A stretch of 64,000 nucleotides of DNA. Source: Microthrixaceae bacterium. GTDB taxonomy: Bacteria > Actinomycetota > Acidimicrobiia > Acidimicrobiales > Microtrichaceae. The stretch spans positions 1 to 64,000 of the forward strand of contig JADLFH010000023.1 in assembly GCA_020845705.1 (NCBI GenBank). Direction: 5' to 3'. Every line of letters starts with the position of its first letter. The first letter of the stretch is position 1. Position numbers and translations under genes: made by a program. Positions 39,164 to 48,414 of this stretch are shown here, piece by piece. The notes beneath the pieces are model-generated. The model had not been told where the DNA came from. It saw only the letters and a list, made by a program, of their open reading frames with translations, and did no database searches.

Positions 39164-39793
39164 TCAGAGGCGGCCGAACCGATTGGGCGGCCAGATCCGC
39201 AGGATTGCGCGACCCACGATGAGCTTGCGGTGGATCGGGCCGAACACGCGGCCGTCCTGGGAAACCTGTCGATTGTCGCCGAGAACCAGGAAGTGGTCCT
39301 TCGGCACCTCGATCGGGTCCGCGATGTCGGTGGAGGTGCCCTCGGAGAGATATGCCTCTCGCAGGGGCTTGTCGTTGACGTAGAGCTTCCCGTCGACCGC
39401 GGAGACGGTGTCGCCGGGCATCCCGATCACCCGTTTGATCAGTACATCAGGGGCGTCGGGGCCACTGGCGGAGTCGTTCGGTGGGCGCTCGAAGACGATG
39501 ATGTCGCCACGGCCGGGTTCGGTGTTGCGCTTGGAGACCACGACCCGATCCCCCACCTCCAGTGTGGGAACCATCGAGGCCGAGGGGATCGAATAAGGCT
39601 GATAGAGCCAGGTCTTCACCACGAGCGTAACGGCCACAGCCAGAACGATCGTGAGCGTCCAGCTCCTGATGGCGCGGCTTCGAGCACGCCGGAGGACGGC
39701 GGGATCGGGGCCGCGCGTCGGCGACTGCTCGGTCACCGGCTCCTCATTTGTCTCCGCTGCGGTCACAGGTAACCCAATCGGCTCGGCGGCCAC
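39164..39793 (-). CDS. lepB: Signal peptidase I (copy 2)
   Basis: SIPSASMVPTLEVGDRVVVSK, PDVLIKRVIGMPGDTV, GDNRQVSQDGRVFGPI. Confidence 0.94.
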   Translation of the reverse strand: MAAEPIGLPVTAAETNEEPVTEQSPTRGPDPAVLRRARSRAIRSWTLTIVLAVAVTLVVKTWLYQPYSIPSASMVPTLEVGDRVVVSKRNTEPGRGDIIVFERPPNDSASGPDAPDVLIKRVIGMPGDTVSAVDGKLYVNDKPLREAYLSEGTSTDIADPIEVPKDHFLVLGDNRQVSQDGRVFGPIHRKLIVGRAILRIWPPNRFGRL

Positions 39794-40446
39794 ACCCGTG
39801 AGAACGCCCGTCCGAGAACCAGATCCTCGGACAGCGGTCCGAACACACGGCTGTCCGCGGAGTTCGTCCGGTTGTCTCCCATGACCCAGACATGGTCCGC
39901 CGGGATGAGCACCGGTTCCTCGATCCCCTGGGTAGGCGTACCGTCGGTGAGGTACGGCTCGACAAGCCGGCGGCCATCGACGTAGAGATCGTCGCCGCGG
40001 GTCTCGACGGTCTCTCCCTCCAGTGCGATCACACGCTTGATGAGGTCCTTCGGTGCATCCGCATCCCCCTGGGGCGCGTTCTTCGGGCGGCCGAAGACGA
40101 CCACGTCCCCTCGGCGGAGCTCGTGGGCGTCGTATGAGAGGCGGTTCACCAGCACCCGATCACCAGGCTGCAACGTCGGCGTCATCGAACCCGATGGGAT
40201 CTCGAAGGAGGAGATCACAGCGAACTTCAGGACGAGTGCCAGCACCGTCGCGACCGACACGATCACGACCCATTCCAGCAACCAGCGCCGCCGTGAGATC
40301 GAAGTGCCGTCGCCTCCCTCGTGGCCGGAGGGGGCGATGTCGGGGCGCGGCGGCTGGGAACCGAAGATCGGGGCCCGATCCATGGCCACAGCGCTCGGTT
40401 GCCGGTCGGGAGCGACCGGATCGAGCTGCACGGTGACATCGGTCAT
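39763..40446 (-). CDS. lepB: Signal peptidase I (copy 1)
   Basis: EIPSGSMTPTLQPGDRVLVNR, KDLIKRVIALEGETV, GDNRTNSADSRVFGPL; start MTDVTVQLDP. Confidence 0.94.
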   Translation of the reverse strand: MTDVTVQLDPVAPDRQPSAVAMDRAPIFGSQPPRPDIAPSGHEGGDGTSISRRRWLLEWVVIVSVATVLALVLKFAVISSFEIPSGSMTPTLQPGDRVLVNRLSYDAHELRRGDVVVFGRPKNAPQGDADAPKDLIKRVIALEGETVETRGDDLYVDGRRLVEPYLTDGTPTQGIEEPVLIPADHVWVMGDNRTNSADSRVFGPLSEDLVLGRAFSRVWPPSRLGYL

Positions 40447-40472
40447 CCGCTGCACGATACTTCCGCGACCCT

Positions 40473-41441
40473 TCACTGTCGGTAGCGGGCAGCGATCTCC
40501 TCGGCGGCGCCCAGCACCGCAGAGCGAACCGTAGCGACCGTCTCGCCCCCTCCACCCTCCACCGACACCACAGTCGCCGCCGGCCCCAGGCGCAACAGAA
40601 GCCTGACCAACCACGGCAGTTCCGACACGGCCATCGTCACGGTCACCCCACCGTCTCTGGCGGGCTTGCAGTTCAGCACCGGGTAGTACTCCGGCACCCA
40701 TCGAGCCGAGGGATCGAGGCGAAGCGCCACGCGAAGATCGTCGGCCGCAGCCACATAGCCAACCTCGCTGGTCATGTCCCCATGTGGCTCGAACCGCTCA
40801 TCGAGCACCTCCGCGCTGGTGATGCGATCCAGGCGGAAGACCCGCTCGTCGGCCGCCTGCCGACACCACGCCACCAGGTACCAGGCCCCGTCCTTGGCCG
40901 TCACCCTCGCCGGTTCGACCTGGCGCCGGGACACCTCGTCTCGCCCAAAGGTGTAGTACTCGATCTCCACGACCCGGTTTCGGGCGATGGCGTCGTTGAA
41001 CAGCCGGAGGGTCTCGGGGTGTGTCGAGCCGAGCGAGACATCCAACTCGCCCTCGTCGCCGAGGTTCACGCCAAGCGCAGCAGCGAGTTTGGAAAGTGCC
41101 CGCGCCAGGGGTCCGTCTCCACCGGAGGCGTCGGCACCGGCATCGCCCGCCGCCAACAACGCGAGGCCTTCGGATGCAGTCAGGCGGAGGGGGCGGCGGA
41201 AGTAGTCACCGAGGGTGATCCACACCCGGTCGTCCTCGAACACCACGTCGATCAGGGTGTCGGGGGTGTAGGGCGGCAGTCCGACCATGAACACGACCCA
41301 CAGATCCGCGAGCAGATCGGAGCGGGAGATGTCGAAGCGGGCGGAGATCTCTTCGATCGTCGGTCCGTCCCCTTCGGCGACCCACGGCACGATCGCGAGG
41401 ATCCGCCGTAGGCGGGCGGAGGAGGTGATGCGCTCAGCCAC
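40473..41441 (-). CDS. pafC: WYL-domain transcriptional regulator PafC
   Basis: WYL region FNDAIARNRVVEIEYYTFGRDEVSRRQVEPARVTAKDGAWYLVAWC; tandem with pafB next to pafA. Confidence 0.9.
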   Translation of the reverse strand: MAERITSSARLRRILAIVPWVAEGDGPTIEEISARFDISRSDLLADLWVVFMVGLPPYTPDTLIDVVFEDDRVWITLGDYFRRPLRLTASEGLALLAAGDAGADASGGDGPLARALSKLAAALGVNLGDEGELDVSLGSTHPETLRLFNDAIARNRVVEIEYYTFGRDEVSRRQVEPARVTAKDGAWYLVAWCRQAADERVFRLDRITSAEVLDERFEPHGDMTSEVGYVAAADDLRVALRLDPSARWVPEYYPVLNCKPARDGGVTVTMAVSELPWLVRLLLRLGPAATVVSVEGGGGETVATVRSAVLGAAEEIAARYRQ

Positions 41442-42357
41442 GGGTGATCACGTCCTGGATCCAGTGTTGGATGTCGGAGCGCAGCTCGGGTGGATCGAGG
41501 ATCTCCGCATGGTGGAGGAACTGCAACACGAACGAGCGGAACCCCGCCACGTTCACCACTCCGATTGTTGCGATCGCCGAGCCGTCGGGGCGTTGCTGCC
41601 ATGGGATGTCGTCGGGAAGCTGATGCCGGGCCAGCGGAGCCTGGTGCGCGTCGATCAGCAGCCGTGCCACAAGCGGATCGCCCTCCCCGAGCTCCCACGG
41701 CTCGGGGCGTCTACCGGCCACGTGCGTGGGGCGCTGGAAGGCGTCGGGATGCCCCACCTCGACATCGCCCTCGATGCGATCGAGTCTGAATCGACGGTCG
41801 CCGTCACGGCTGCGGTCCCGCCCTGTCAGATACCAGCGGCCCTTGTGGAAGTCGAGGCGGTAGGGCTCCACCTCCCGCCCGTCGCCGCCGTAGTCGAAGG
41901 TGACCACCCGCCTCAGGGTCACAGCCTCGAAGAGGACATCGAGATGAGCCGGTCGCGGGATCGTCGCGAGCTCGACTTCGGGGGTTGATCCCTCCTCGCG
42001 GCCGCCCAGCTTGCGGACGGCATCGAGATCGACGCCTCCCTCCCCCAACCGGAACGACGTCGCTGCAAGCTGCAACGCCGCCAACTCTTCGGCACTGAGC
42101 CCGGGATCCGGCAGGTAGTAGCGCTCGGGCGGTATCCGGTAGCCCATCACCGGCACTTCGTGGTCGAGGATCTCGACGAGCTCGATCGGGATGCCCATCT
42201 CGCGGAGGTCGTCCTTGTCCCTCTCGAAAGCGCGCCGGAAGCTCTCCTCTTTGGGCGGATAGCCGGGAATCTGGTTCCGGATGTCCTCGGCTGTGAGGGG
42301 ACGCCTCGTGTGGAGCAGCGCTGCGGTCAAGTTGAGGAGACGCTCGAGCTTGTTCAT
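41434..42357 (-). CDS. pafB: WYL-domain transcriptional regulator PafB
   Basis: MNKLERLLNLTAALLHTRRPLTAEDIRNQIPGYP... and VTLRRVVTFDYGGDGREVEPYRLDFHKGRWYLTGRD. Confidence 0.92.
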   Translation of the reverse strand: MNKLERLLNLTAALLHTRRPLTAEDIRNQIPGYPPKEESFRRAFERDKDDLREMGIPIELVEILDHEVPVMGYRIPPERYYLPDPGLSAEELAALQLAATSFRLGEGGVDLDAVRKLGGREEGSTPEVELATIPRPAHLDVLFEAVTLRRVVTFDYGGDGREVEPYRLDFHKGRWYLTGRDRSRDGDRRFRLDRIEGDVEVGHPDAFQRPTHVAGRRPEPWELGEGDPLVARLLIDAHQAPLARHQLPDDIPWQQRPDGSAIATIGVVNVAGFRSFVLQFLHHAEILDPPELRSDIQHWIQDVITRG

Positions 42358-43379
42358 TGCAGCTGATCCACCATGAGGTCCACCGCCACGGCACCTGCCG
42401 CTCCGGCCGTCTGGAAGTACAACGGATCGGCTTCGGGTAGCCGCCCCATCGTGGTGACCTCCAGCCCAAGGCGCGCCAACAACCCAACCGTGTCGGGGAT
42501 CTCCAGTACGCGGACCCTCGCGTTGGGCCTGGAGGCGATCTCCTCGGGGATCGGTGCGACCCACACCGGCCCACCGGCCAGACGCAGGATCGCGTCGGTG
42601 TGGTGGCTGACTCCCTGATGACGCGGTCGCGGGTCTCCGTCGGAAGCTCTCACCGCCAACACGGCCTGGCCACCAAGCGCGCTGGTCGTCGACAGTGCCC
42701 ACGCGGCATCGACTCCCGTGTGCCCGAAGGCCGTGCCGGTACCGACCACACCAGGGCCGATGCCCACGATGACGATGTCGGCCTGAGCCACGTGGACGGC
42801 GAGTTGCAACGCGGAGGGGACACCGACCGCCTCAAGATCGCCGCCGAAGGCGTGGCCGGCGGTGACGGTTGCGTCGATCAACGCCCGGGAGCGCAGTTCG
42901 TCGACCAGATCCGACAGCGCCAGCGGTAACGCGGCACCGTCGGTCATCACATACGCGACGCGGGCATCGGGGGCGAGCAGCTTCACCACGGCAGCGACCG
43001 CGGCAACCTGGGAGTGGACCACGCATGCCACAACCGGGGTTCCATCAAGGGTGTCGCCCAGGTCGGGGTGGCGCAGCTCGTCGGTACCGGCGTCGAGCTG
43101 AAGCGAGGTGTAGCGAAGCTTCATGATGTGATCCGGGCCGGGGTGGTGCAGCTCGTGCCGTGAGCGGTTCCAGTGCACGACGTGCCACCCACCGGTGCCC
43201 AACCCGAGCTCCACTGCCGTGGTGTTCACCACCACCTCGTCACCGACGGCAACCGTGCCAACCAGCTGGGTGAGGCAGTACGCGCGGTCACCTTGGGGAA
43301 GGCCGCTTACCCGCACCCGCTGCAGGCCGGTTCGCTCGCCGATGATCTCGGTGACCGTGGCGGTTCGATACGTCGGCAT
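42354..43379 (-). CDS. DUF3866 family protein
   Basis: 341 aa; VGDEVVVNTTAVELGLGTGGWHVVHWN, MKLRYTSLQLDAGTDEL, GIGPGVVGTGTAFGHTGVDAAWAL; 4-nt overlap with pafB. Confidence 0.85.
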   Translation of the reverse strand: MPTYRTATVTEIIGERTGLQRVRVSGLPQGDRAYCLTQLVGTVAVGDEVVVNTTAVELGLGTGGWHVVHWNRSRHELHHPGPDHIMKLRYTSLQLDAGTDELRHPDLGDTLDGTPVVACVVHSQVAAVAAVVKLLAPDARVAYVMTDGAALPLALSDLVDELRSRALIDATVTAGHAFGGDLEAVGVPSALQLAVHVAQADIVIVGIGPGVVGTGTAFGHTGVDAAWALSTTSALGGQAVLAVRASDGDPRPRHQGVSHHTDAILRLAGGPVWVAPIPEEIASRPNARVRVLEIPDTVGLLARLGLEVTTMGRLPEADPLYFQTAGAAGAVAVDLMVDQLQ

Positions 43380-43409
43380 CGTCGCCGTGTTCTAGCCGAT
43401 CCGGCGCGC

Positions 43410-43584
43410 CGAGGGTTCCGAGCGCGAGATAGGAGCCGAGGGTTCCGAGCGTGAGGTAGCGAGCGGAGCGAGCGTGCCCGAGGCGAGGAGGCCCGAGGCA
43501 GGTGGGGAGCGGAGCGGAGCGAGCGTGCCCGAGGCGAGGAGGCCCGAGGCAGGTGGGGAGCCGAGGGTTCCGAGGGTTCCGAGG
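43410..43584. repeat. Intergenic repeat cluster: 51-bp unit x2 flanked by GCCGAGGGTTCCGAG elements
   Basis: ggagcgagcgtgcccgaggcgaggaggcccgaggcaggtggggag occurs twice at a 51-nt period (about 43466 and 43517); gccgagggttccgag recurs three times around it. Confidence 0.85.
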
Positions 43585-43596
43585 CCATCAAGTGGG

Positions 43597-44955
43597 TCAG
43601 AGCGACTCGATGAGCTTGTCCACCCGCTCGTCGTGGCTCTTGAACGGGTCCTTGCACAACACGGTGCGCTGCGCCTGGTCATTGAGCTTCAGATGAACCC
43701 AATCAACCGTGTAGTCGCGCTTGCGTTCCTTGGCGCGTTTGATGAACTCGCCCCGCAGGCGAGCGCGGGTGGTCTGGGGAGGGGATTCGACAGCCTCGGC
43801 GATGTCGCCGTCGGTCACGATGCGTTCGACGAGGCCGCGGCGTTGAAGCTTGTAGAAGACCGACCTCGACCGCTTGATGTCGTGGAACTGGAGGTCGAGC
43901 AGTGCAATCCTTGGGTGGGCAAGGGTGAGATTGTCACGAGTTCGGTATCGCTCGACCAGATTGTGCTTGGTAACCCAGTCCACCTCGCGGTCGAGGCTGA
44001 AGGGATCCGTCTCAAGCCCTGCCATGACGTGCTGCCACATCTCGAGGGCCTGCTTCTCCTGTGGTTGGAGGTCGTGGGTCTCCGCATAGCGCAGTGCCCG
44101 GTTCAGGTACTCCGACTGGATCTCGAAGGCGGACGCCTCACGGCCGTTGGCAAGTCGAACGCGGCGTTGACAGGTGAGGTCGTGGGAGATCTCACGGATG
44201 GCCCTGATCGGGTTCTCCAGCGTCATGTCCCGCAGGACCACTGTCGGGTCCTCCAGCATCCGTAGCAGGATCGCCGTGGCACCAACTTTGAGGAACGTCG
44301 GGTACTCCCCCATGTTCGAGTCGCCGACGATCACATGCAGCCGCCGGTAACGGTCCGAGTCGGAGTGGGGCTCGTCACGGGTGTTGATGATCGGCCGGCT
44401 GCGGGTCGTCGCCGAGGACACGCCTTCCCAGATGTGTTCGGCCCGCTGGCTGATGCAGAACATCGCACCTCGCGCGGTCTGGAGGATCTTGCCCGCACCC
44501 GCGTAGATCTGCCGTGACACCAGGAAGGGGATCAGAACCTCGGTGTAGTGGGTGAGCTCGTCACGACGCGAGGTCAGGTAGTTCTCATGACAGCCGTAGG
44601 AGTTGCCGGCGGAGTCGGTGTTGTTTCGGAACAAGTAGATGTCTCCACGAATGCCCTCCTCGCCGAGGCGCTGTTCGGCCGAGTCGAGGAGCTGTTCGAG
44701 GATCCGCTCGCCGGCCTTGTCGTGGGCAACCAGGTCATGTACCGAGTCGCACTCGGGGGTTGCATACTCGGGATGTGAGCCCACATCCAGGTAGAGGCGC
44801 GCACCGTTTGCAAGGAACACATTCGAGGACCGCCCCCAGGAGACGACCCGGCGGAACAGGTAGCGGGCGACCTCGTCGGGGCTGAGCCGCCGTTGGCCGC
44901 GCAAGGTGCAGGTGACCCCGTACTCGTTCTCGAGCCCGAAGATCCTCCGCTCCAT
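43597..44955 (-). CDS. pafA: Pup-protein ligase PafA
   Basis: [58 protein letters not shown]. Confidence 0.97.
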   Translation of the reverse strand: MERRIFGLENEYGVTCTLRGQRRLSPDEVARYLFRRVVSWGRSSNVFLANGARLYLDVGSHPEYATPECDSVHDLVAHDKAGERILEQLLDSAEQRLGEEGIRGDIYLFRNNTDSAGNSYGCHENYLTSRRDELTHYTEVLIPFLVSRQIYAGAGKILQTARGAMFCISQRAEHIWEGVSSATTRSRPIINTRDEPHSDSDRYRRLHVIVGDSNMGEYPTFLKVGATAILLRMLEDPTVVLRDMTLENPIRAIREISHDLTCQRRVRLANGREASAFEIQSEYLNRALRYAETHDLQPQEKQALEMWQHVMAGLETDPFSLDREVDWVTKHNLVERYRTRDNLTLAHPRIALLDLQFHDIKRSRSVFYKLQRRGLVERIVTDGDIAEAVESPPQTTRARLRGEFIKRAKERKRDYTVDWVHLKLNDQAQRTVLCKDPFKSHDERVDKLIESL

Positions 44956-45019
44956 TCGGCCAAGCTAGTGCCGGATCGTCCGATCCCCACCTATGCCACT
45001 CCCGCGCGGTCAGGGGTGG

Positions 45020-45700
45020 TCAGGATTCGAGCAGTGCCGCCAGCTCGTCGCCCACGATCCGGCGGAAGCAGCGCCGCGGGGCGGCCCGGTCGAGCACCGC
45101 GACCTCCAGCTCGGCCGCCGACAGTGTGCGATCGGGACCGGCCAACGCACCCGTCGCTGCACCAAGGGCCGCCTCGAGCGCGGCGCCGGGAGCGAATCCC
45201 TCCGACATCCGCTCCCTCACGGCTTCGGCGTCGCCACCCAACACCGTGAAGTTCGACTCGTCGATCACGAGCCCGTCGTATTGGATGTGGAACAACTGGT
45301 CGTCGATGGCTTCGTGGCCGACCTCCGCGACGAGGATGTCGACCTCCATTGGCTTCATCTCGTGGGTGAAGATCTGGCCGAGGATCTGTGCGTACTGGTT
45401 CGCGAGGCTCCGGGCATCGACGTCCTCCCGCGAATACGCGTAGCCCTTCAGATCTGCGTGGCGGACTCCGGCGATGCGGAGCTGGTCGAACTCGCTGTAC
45501 TTGCCTACTCCGGCGAAGGCGATGCGGTCGTAGATCTCGGAGATCTTGTGGAGCATCTGGGACGGGTTCTCCGCGCACAACAGGATGCCGCCCTCGAAGG
45601 TGCAGCCCACGAGGCTGCGACCTCTCGCGATTCCCTTCCGCGCGTAGTCGGCGCGGTCCTTCATCACCTGTTCGGGGGCGACGTAGAACGGCATGGTCAC
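45020..45700 (-). CDS. prcA: 20S proteasome alpha subunit
   Basis: MPFYVAPEQVMKDRADYARKGIARGRSLVGCTFEGGILLCAENPSQMLHKISEIYDRIAFAGVGKYSEFD. Confidence 0.97.
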   Translation of the reverse strand: MTMPFYVAPEQVMKDRADYARKGIARGRSLVGCTFEGGILLCAENPSQMLHKISEIYDRIAFAGVGKYSEFDQLRIAGVRHADLKGYAYSREDVDARSLANQYAQILGQIFTHEMKPMEVDILVAEVGHEAIDDQLFHIQYDGLVIDESNFTVLGGDAEAVRERMSEGFAPGAALEAALGAATGALAGPDRTLSAAELEVAVLDRAAPRRCFRRIVGDELAALLES

Positions 45701-46491
45701 GACCCCTCACCCCCTTCGAGGCGTTCGATCAGGGCCCGGAACCGATCGACGAGCTCGGACTCGTCCACCTGCTCGAAGCCCGCCTCGGTGATGGTGGCGA
45801 CGATCGGGTAGATCCCACGGATCATGTCGGGGCCGCCGGTGGCCGAATCCTCATCAGCCGCCTCCCACAGCGCCCGCAGGACCAGATCGATGGTCTCCTC
45901 GCGACCCATCTCCGGCTTCCAGCCCAACTTCACCACCGTGGATGCGTGCATCTGGCCCGAGCCTGTGGAGGTGTGGTCCGCCTCCTCGTAGCGCCCACCG
46001 GTGATGTCGTATTGGAACAGCCGGCCGCTTCCCCGGTTGAGGTCGTATCCGGCGAAGATGGGTACCACCGCCATGCCCTGCATGGCTGCCGCCAGGTTGC
46101 CCCGGATCATCTGGGATAGCTGGTTGGCCTTGCCTTCGAGGCTGAGGACCGTGCCCTCCACCTTTTCGTAGTGCTCGAGTTGGAGTTGAAACAGCCGCAC
46201 CATCTCGATGGCGGGTCCCGCCGCGCCGGCGATCGCCACGCCCGAGAAGCGATCGGCGGGGAAGACCTTCTCGATGCGGCGGTTGCTGATCCAGTTGCCG
46301 GCCGTCGCCCGCCGATCGCCCGCCATCACCACGCCGTCCGCGTAGCGGATGGCCACGCAAGTGGTTCCGTGACCCACCTGGGTTGGGTCCAGCCCCCTCA
46401 ACTCAGAGGGGAGAGGGGTTGCCGCGCGGCGCAACAGCGCGACGAAGTCGGGGCCCGGGTCGGTTCCCGGGGCGAAAAAGGGCATCGCCAT
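45697..46491 (-). CDS. prcB: 20S proteasome beta subunit
   Basis: Propeptide then GHGTTCVAIRYADGVVMAGDRRATAGNWISNR (mature N-terminal Thr). Confidence 0.97.
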   Translation of the reverse strand: MAMPFFAPGTDPGPDFVALLRRAATPLPSELRGLDPTQVGHGTTCVAIRYADGVVMAGDRRATAGNWISNRRIEKVFPADRFSGVAIAGAAGPAIEMVRLFQLQLEHYEKVEGTVLSLEGKANQLSQMIRGNLAAAMQGMAVVPIFAGYDLNRGSGRLFQYDITGGRYEEADHTSTGSGQMHASTVVKLGWKPEMGREETIDLVLRALWEAADEDSATGGPDMIRGIYPIVATITEAGFEQVDESELVDRFRALIERLEGGEGS

Positions 46492-46497
46492 GGAGGG

Positions 46498-46692
46498 TTA
46501 CTCGCCACCCTTCTGGATGTAGGACTTCACGAAGTCCTCGGCGTTCGCCTCGAGCACCTCGTCGATCTCATCGAGCAGATCGTCGAGCTCCGCCTTGATC
46601 TTGTCGCCCTGCGCCGTTGCGGTGGGCGCTTCGTCGACTTCTTCTTCGCGACGTTGAGGAGCCGCTTTCTTCTTCAACTCACGTTCTGGCAT
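46498..46692 (-). CDS. pup: Prokaryotic ubiquitin-like protein Pup, ending GGE
   Basis: 64 aa; ELDDLLDEIDEVLEANAEDFVKSYIQKGGE; between dop and prcB. Confidence 0.97.
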   Translation of the reverse strand: MPERELKKKAAPQRREEEVDEAPTATAQGDKIKAELDDLLDEIDEVLEANAEDFVKSYIQKGGE

Positions 46693-46776
46693 GAGACACC
46701 TCCGAACTGAGCCCAACGTAGCGCGACGGCATTCCAAACCCGCGCAGCCCCCGAAAACCCTGCTGCACCGCCTCGC

Positions 46777-48282
46777 TCAGGTGGCCAGGCGGGCGATGAG
46801 ATCGGCGGCAGAGGTGGCCTCCTCGACCAGCTTGCCGACGTGGTCGCGTGTCCCTCTGCTGGGCTCCATCATCGGGACACGCTGCAACGAGGCGGCGCCA
46901 ACGTCGAAGACCATCGAATCCCAGTTCGCCGCCACTATCTGGTCCGAGAACCGTTGCAGGCACCGGCCCCGGAACCACGCCCTGGTGTCGGCCGGAGGCT
47001 CGGTGATGGCATTCGCCACAGCCTCCCGGCTCAGCAGCGTTCGCAGCCCGACCCGGCGAGCGAGCGACTTCTCGGGGCGGAGGTCGTGGTACTGGAGGTC
47101 CATGGCGCGTAGCTTCGCTGCGTTCCATCGGAGATCGTGGCGCCGGCGGAATCCATCGATCACTCGCAGCTTCGCGACCCAGTCGACGATGTCCGCGACG
47201 TTGGCGGGGTCGTCCTCCAGCCCGGCGAGTGTCTCCTCCCACAGCGCCAGGCCCTGGCGTCCTGCCTCCTCGCCGACGGCGTCGAGCCCGAAGCGCTCCG
47301 CCCAATCCCGACAGAGCGCCAACAGCTCCCACTGGATCTCCAGCGCCGTCATCGATGTACCGTCGGCCATCTCGATGGGCTGGCTCAGCTCCAGATCGCG
47401 GCTCACCTGGCGCAGAGCCTGGACCGGTCGGGCGAATCGCCATTCCCGCTCGACTGCGCCGTCCTCGACCGCGGCGAACCACATGGCGGTGGTGACGAGC
47501 TTGAGGAATGTGGCCGCCTCGCTCATGTTGGCGTCACCGACGATCACGTGCAGCCGCCGGTACTTCTTGGCATCGGCATGGGGTTCGTCACGGGTGTTGA
47601 CGATGGGCCGCTTCAGGGTGGTCTCCAAGCCGACCTCCTCCTCGAAGAAGTCGGCACGTTGGGTGAGCTGGTAGGGCACCTCGTCGGTGCGGTGGCCGGG
47701 AACCTCGGTTCCGAGCTTGCCGGCACCCGTGTAGATCTGGCGGGTCACGAAATGGGTGATGGCGTGGGTGACGATCCGTCCGAACGGCAGAGACCGTGCA
47801 AGCAGGTAGTTCTCGTGGGTGCCGTAGCTCTGGCCCTTGCCGTCGGAGTTGTTCTTGTAGACGAGAATCTCCTGGCCCTCGGGCAGCAGGTTGCGGGCCC
47901 CGGCCATGGCCTTGAGAAGTATCTCCTCGCCGGCACGGTCATACAGCAGCGCTTGGAGGGCGTTGGAACACTCGGGCGTCGACAGCTCGGGGTGGGCGTG
48001 GTCGACGTAGAAGCGGCTCCCGTTGGTCAACACCGCGTTCACGAGATGTGTCTCGACCTCCGGCGCGTAGCTGCGTACGAGCGACTCGCCCCGGGCGTCG
48101 TTGCCGGGCATCTCGTCCTCGAAGTCCCACCCCACACCCCGCGTCCGACCTGGTTGGCCCGCCACCTCCGTGGCGTAGGCGCGCACCAAGGTCGAGGACG
48201 CGGCGATGGGATTCGACTCCTCCGCGCCCCTCGTGATGATCCCGTACTCGGTCTCGATTCCGAGGATCTTGCGGATGGCCAT
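46777..48282 (-). CDS. dop: Deamidase/depupylase Dop
   Basis: MAIRKILGIETEYGIITRG, STPECSN, NNSDGKGQSYGTHENYL, GDANMSEAATFLKL. Confidence 0.97.
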   Translation of the reverse strand: MAIRKILGIETEYGIITRGAEESNPIAASSTLVRAYATEVAGQPGRTRGVGWDFEDEMPGNDARGESLVRSYAPEVETHLVNAVLTNGSRFYVDHAHPELSTPECSNALQALLYDRAGEEILLKAMAGARNLLPEGQEILVYKNNSDGKGQSYGTHENYLLARSLPFGRIVTHAITHFVTRQIYTGAGKLGTEVPGHRTDEVPYQLTQRADFFEEEVGLETTLKRPIVNTRDEPHADAKKYRRLHVIVGDANMSEAATFLKLVTTAMWFAAVEDGAVEREWRFARPVQALRQVSRDLELSQPIEMADGTSMTALEIQWELLALCRDWAERFGLDAVGEEAGRQGLALWEETLAGLEDDPANVADIVDWVAKLRVIDGFRRRHDLRWNAAKLRAMDLQYHDLRPEKSLARRVGLRTLLSREAVANAITEPPADTRAWFRGRCLQRFSDQIVAANWDSMVFDVGAASLQRVPMMEPSRGTRDHVGKLVEEATSAADLIARLAT

Positions 48283-48311
48283 GGGCGGGACCCTACAGGG
48301 GCGTCCCGCCG

Positions 48312-48401
48312 CCCACAGCGGCCCCATGAGCGAACCTGCGTACGGATCCGTCGCGGAGTGGAGGATTCCTACGCAGGTTCGGGGAGGTGTGCCGCTGTGG
48401 G
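48312..48401. repeat. Nested inverted repeats in the arc-dop intergenic region
   Basis: Outer arms cccacagcggc (48312-48322)/gccgctgtggg (48391-48401); inner arms cgaacctgcgta (48331-48342)/tacgcaggttcg (48370-48381). Confidence 0.9.
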
Positions 48402-48414
48402 GGGCTGTGCAGGC

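Noticed and set aside
43410-43584. CRISPR array or mobile element end downstream of pafA
   Set aside because: Repeat copies are directly adjacent without unique spacers, and no transposase or target-site duplication is seen.
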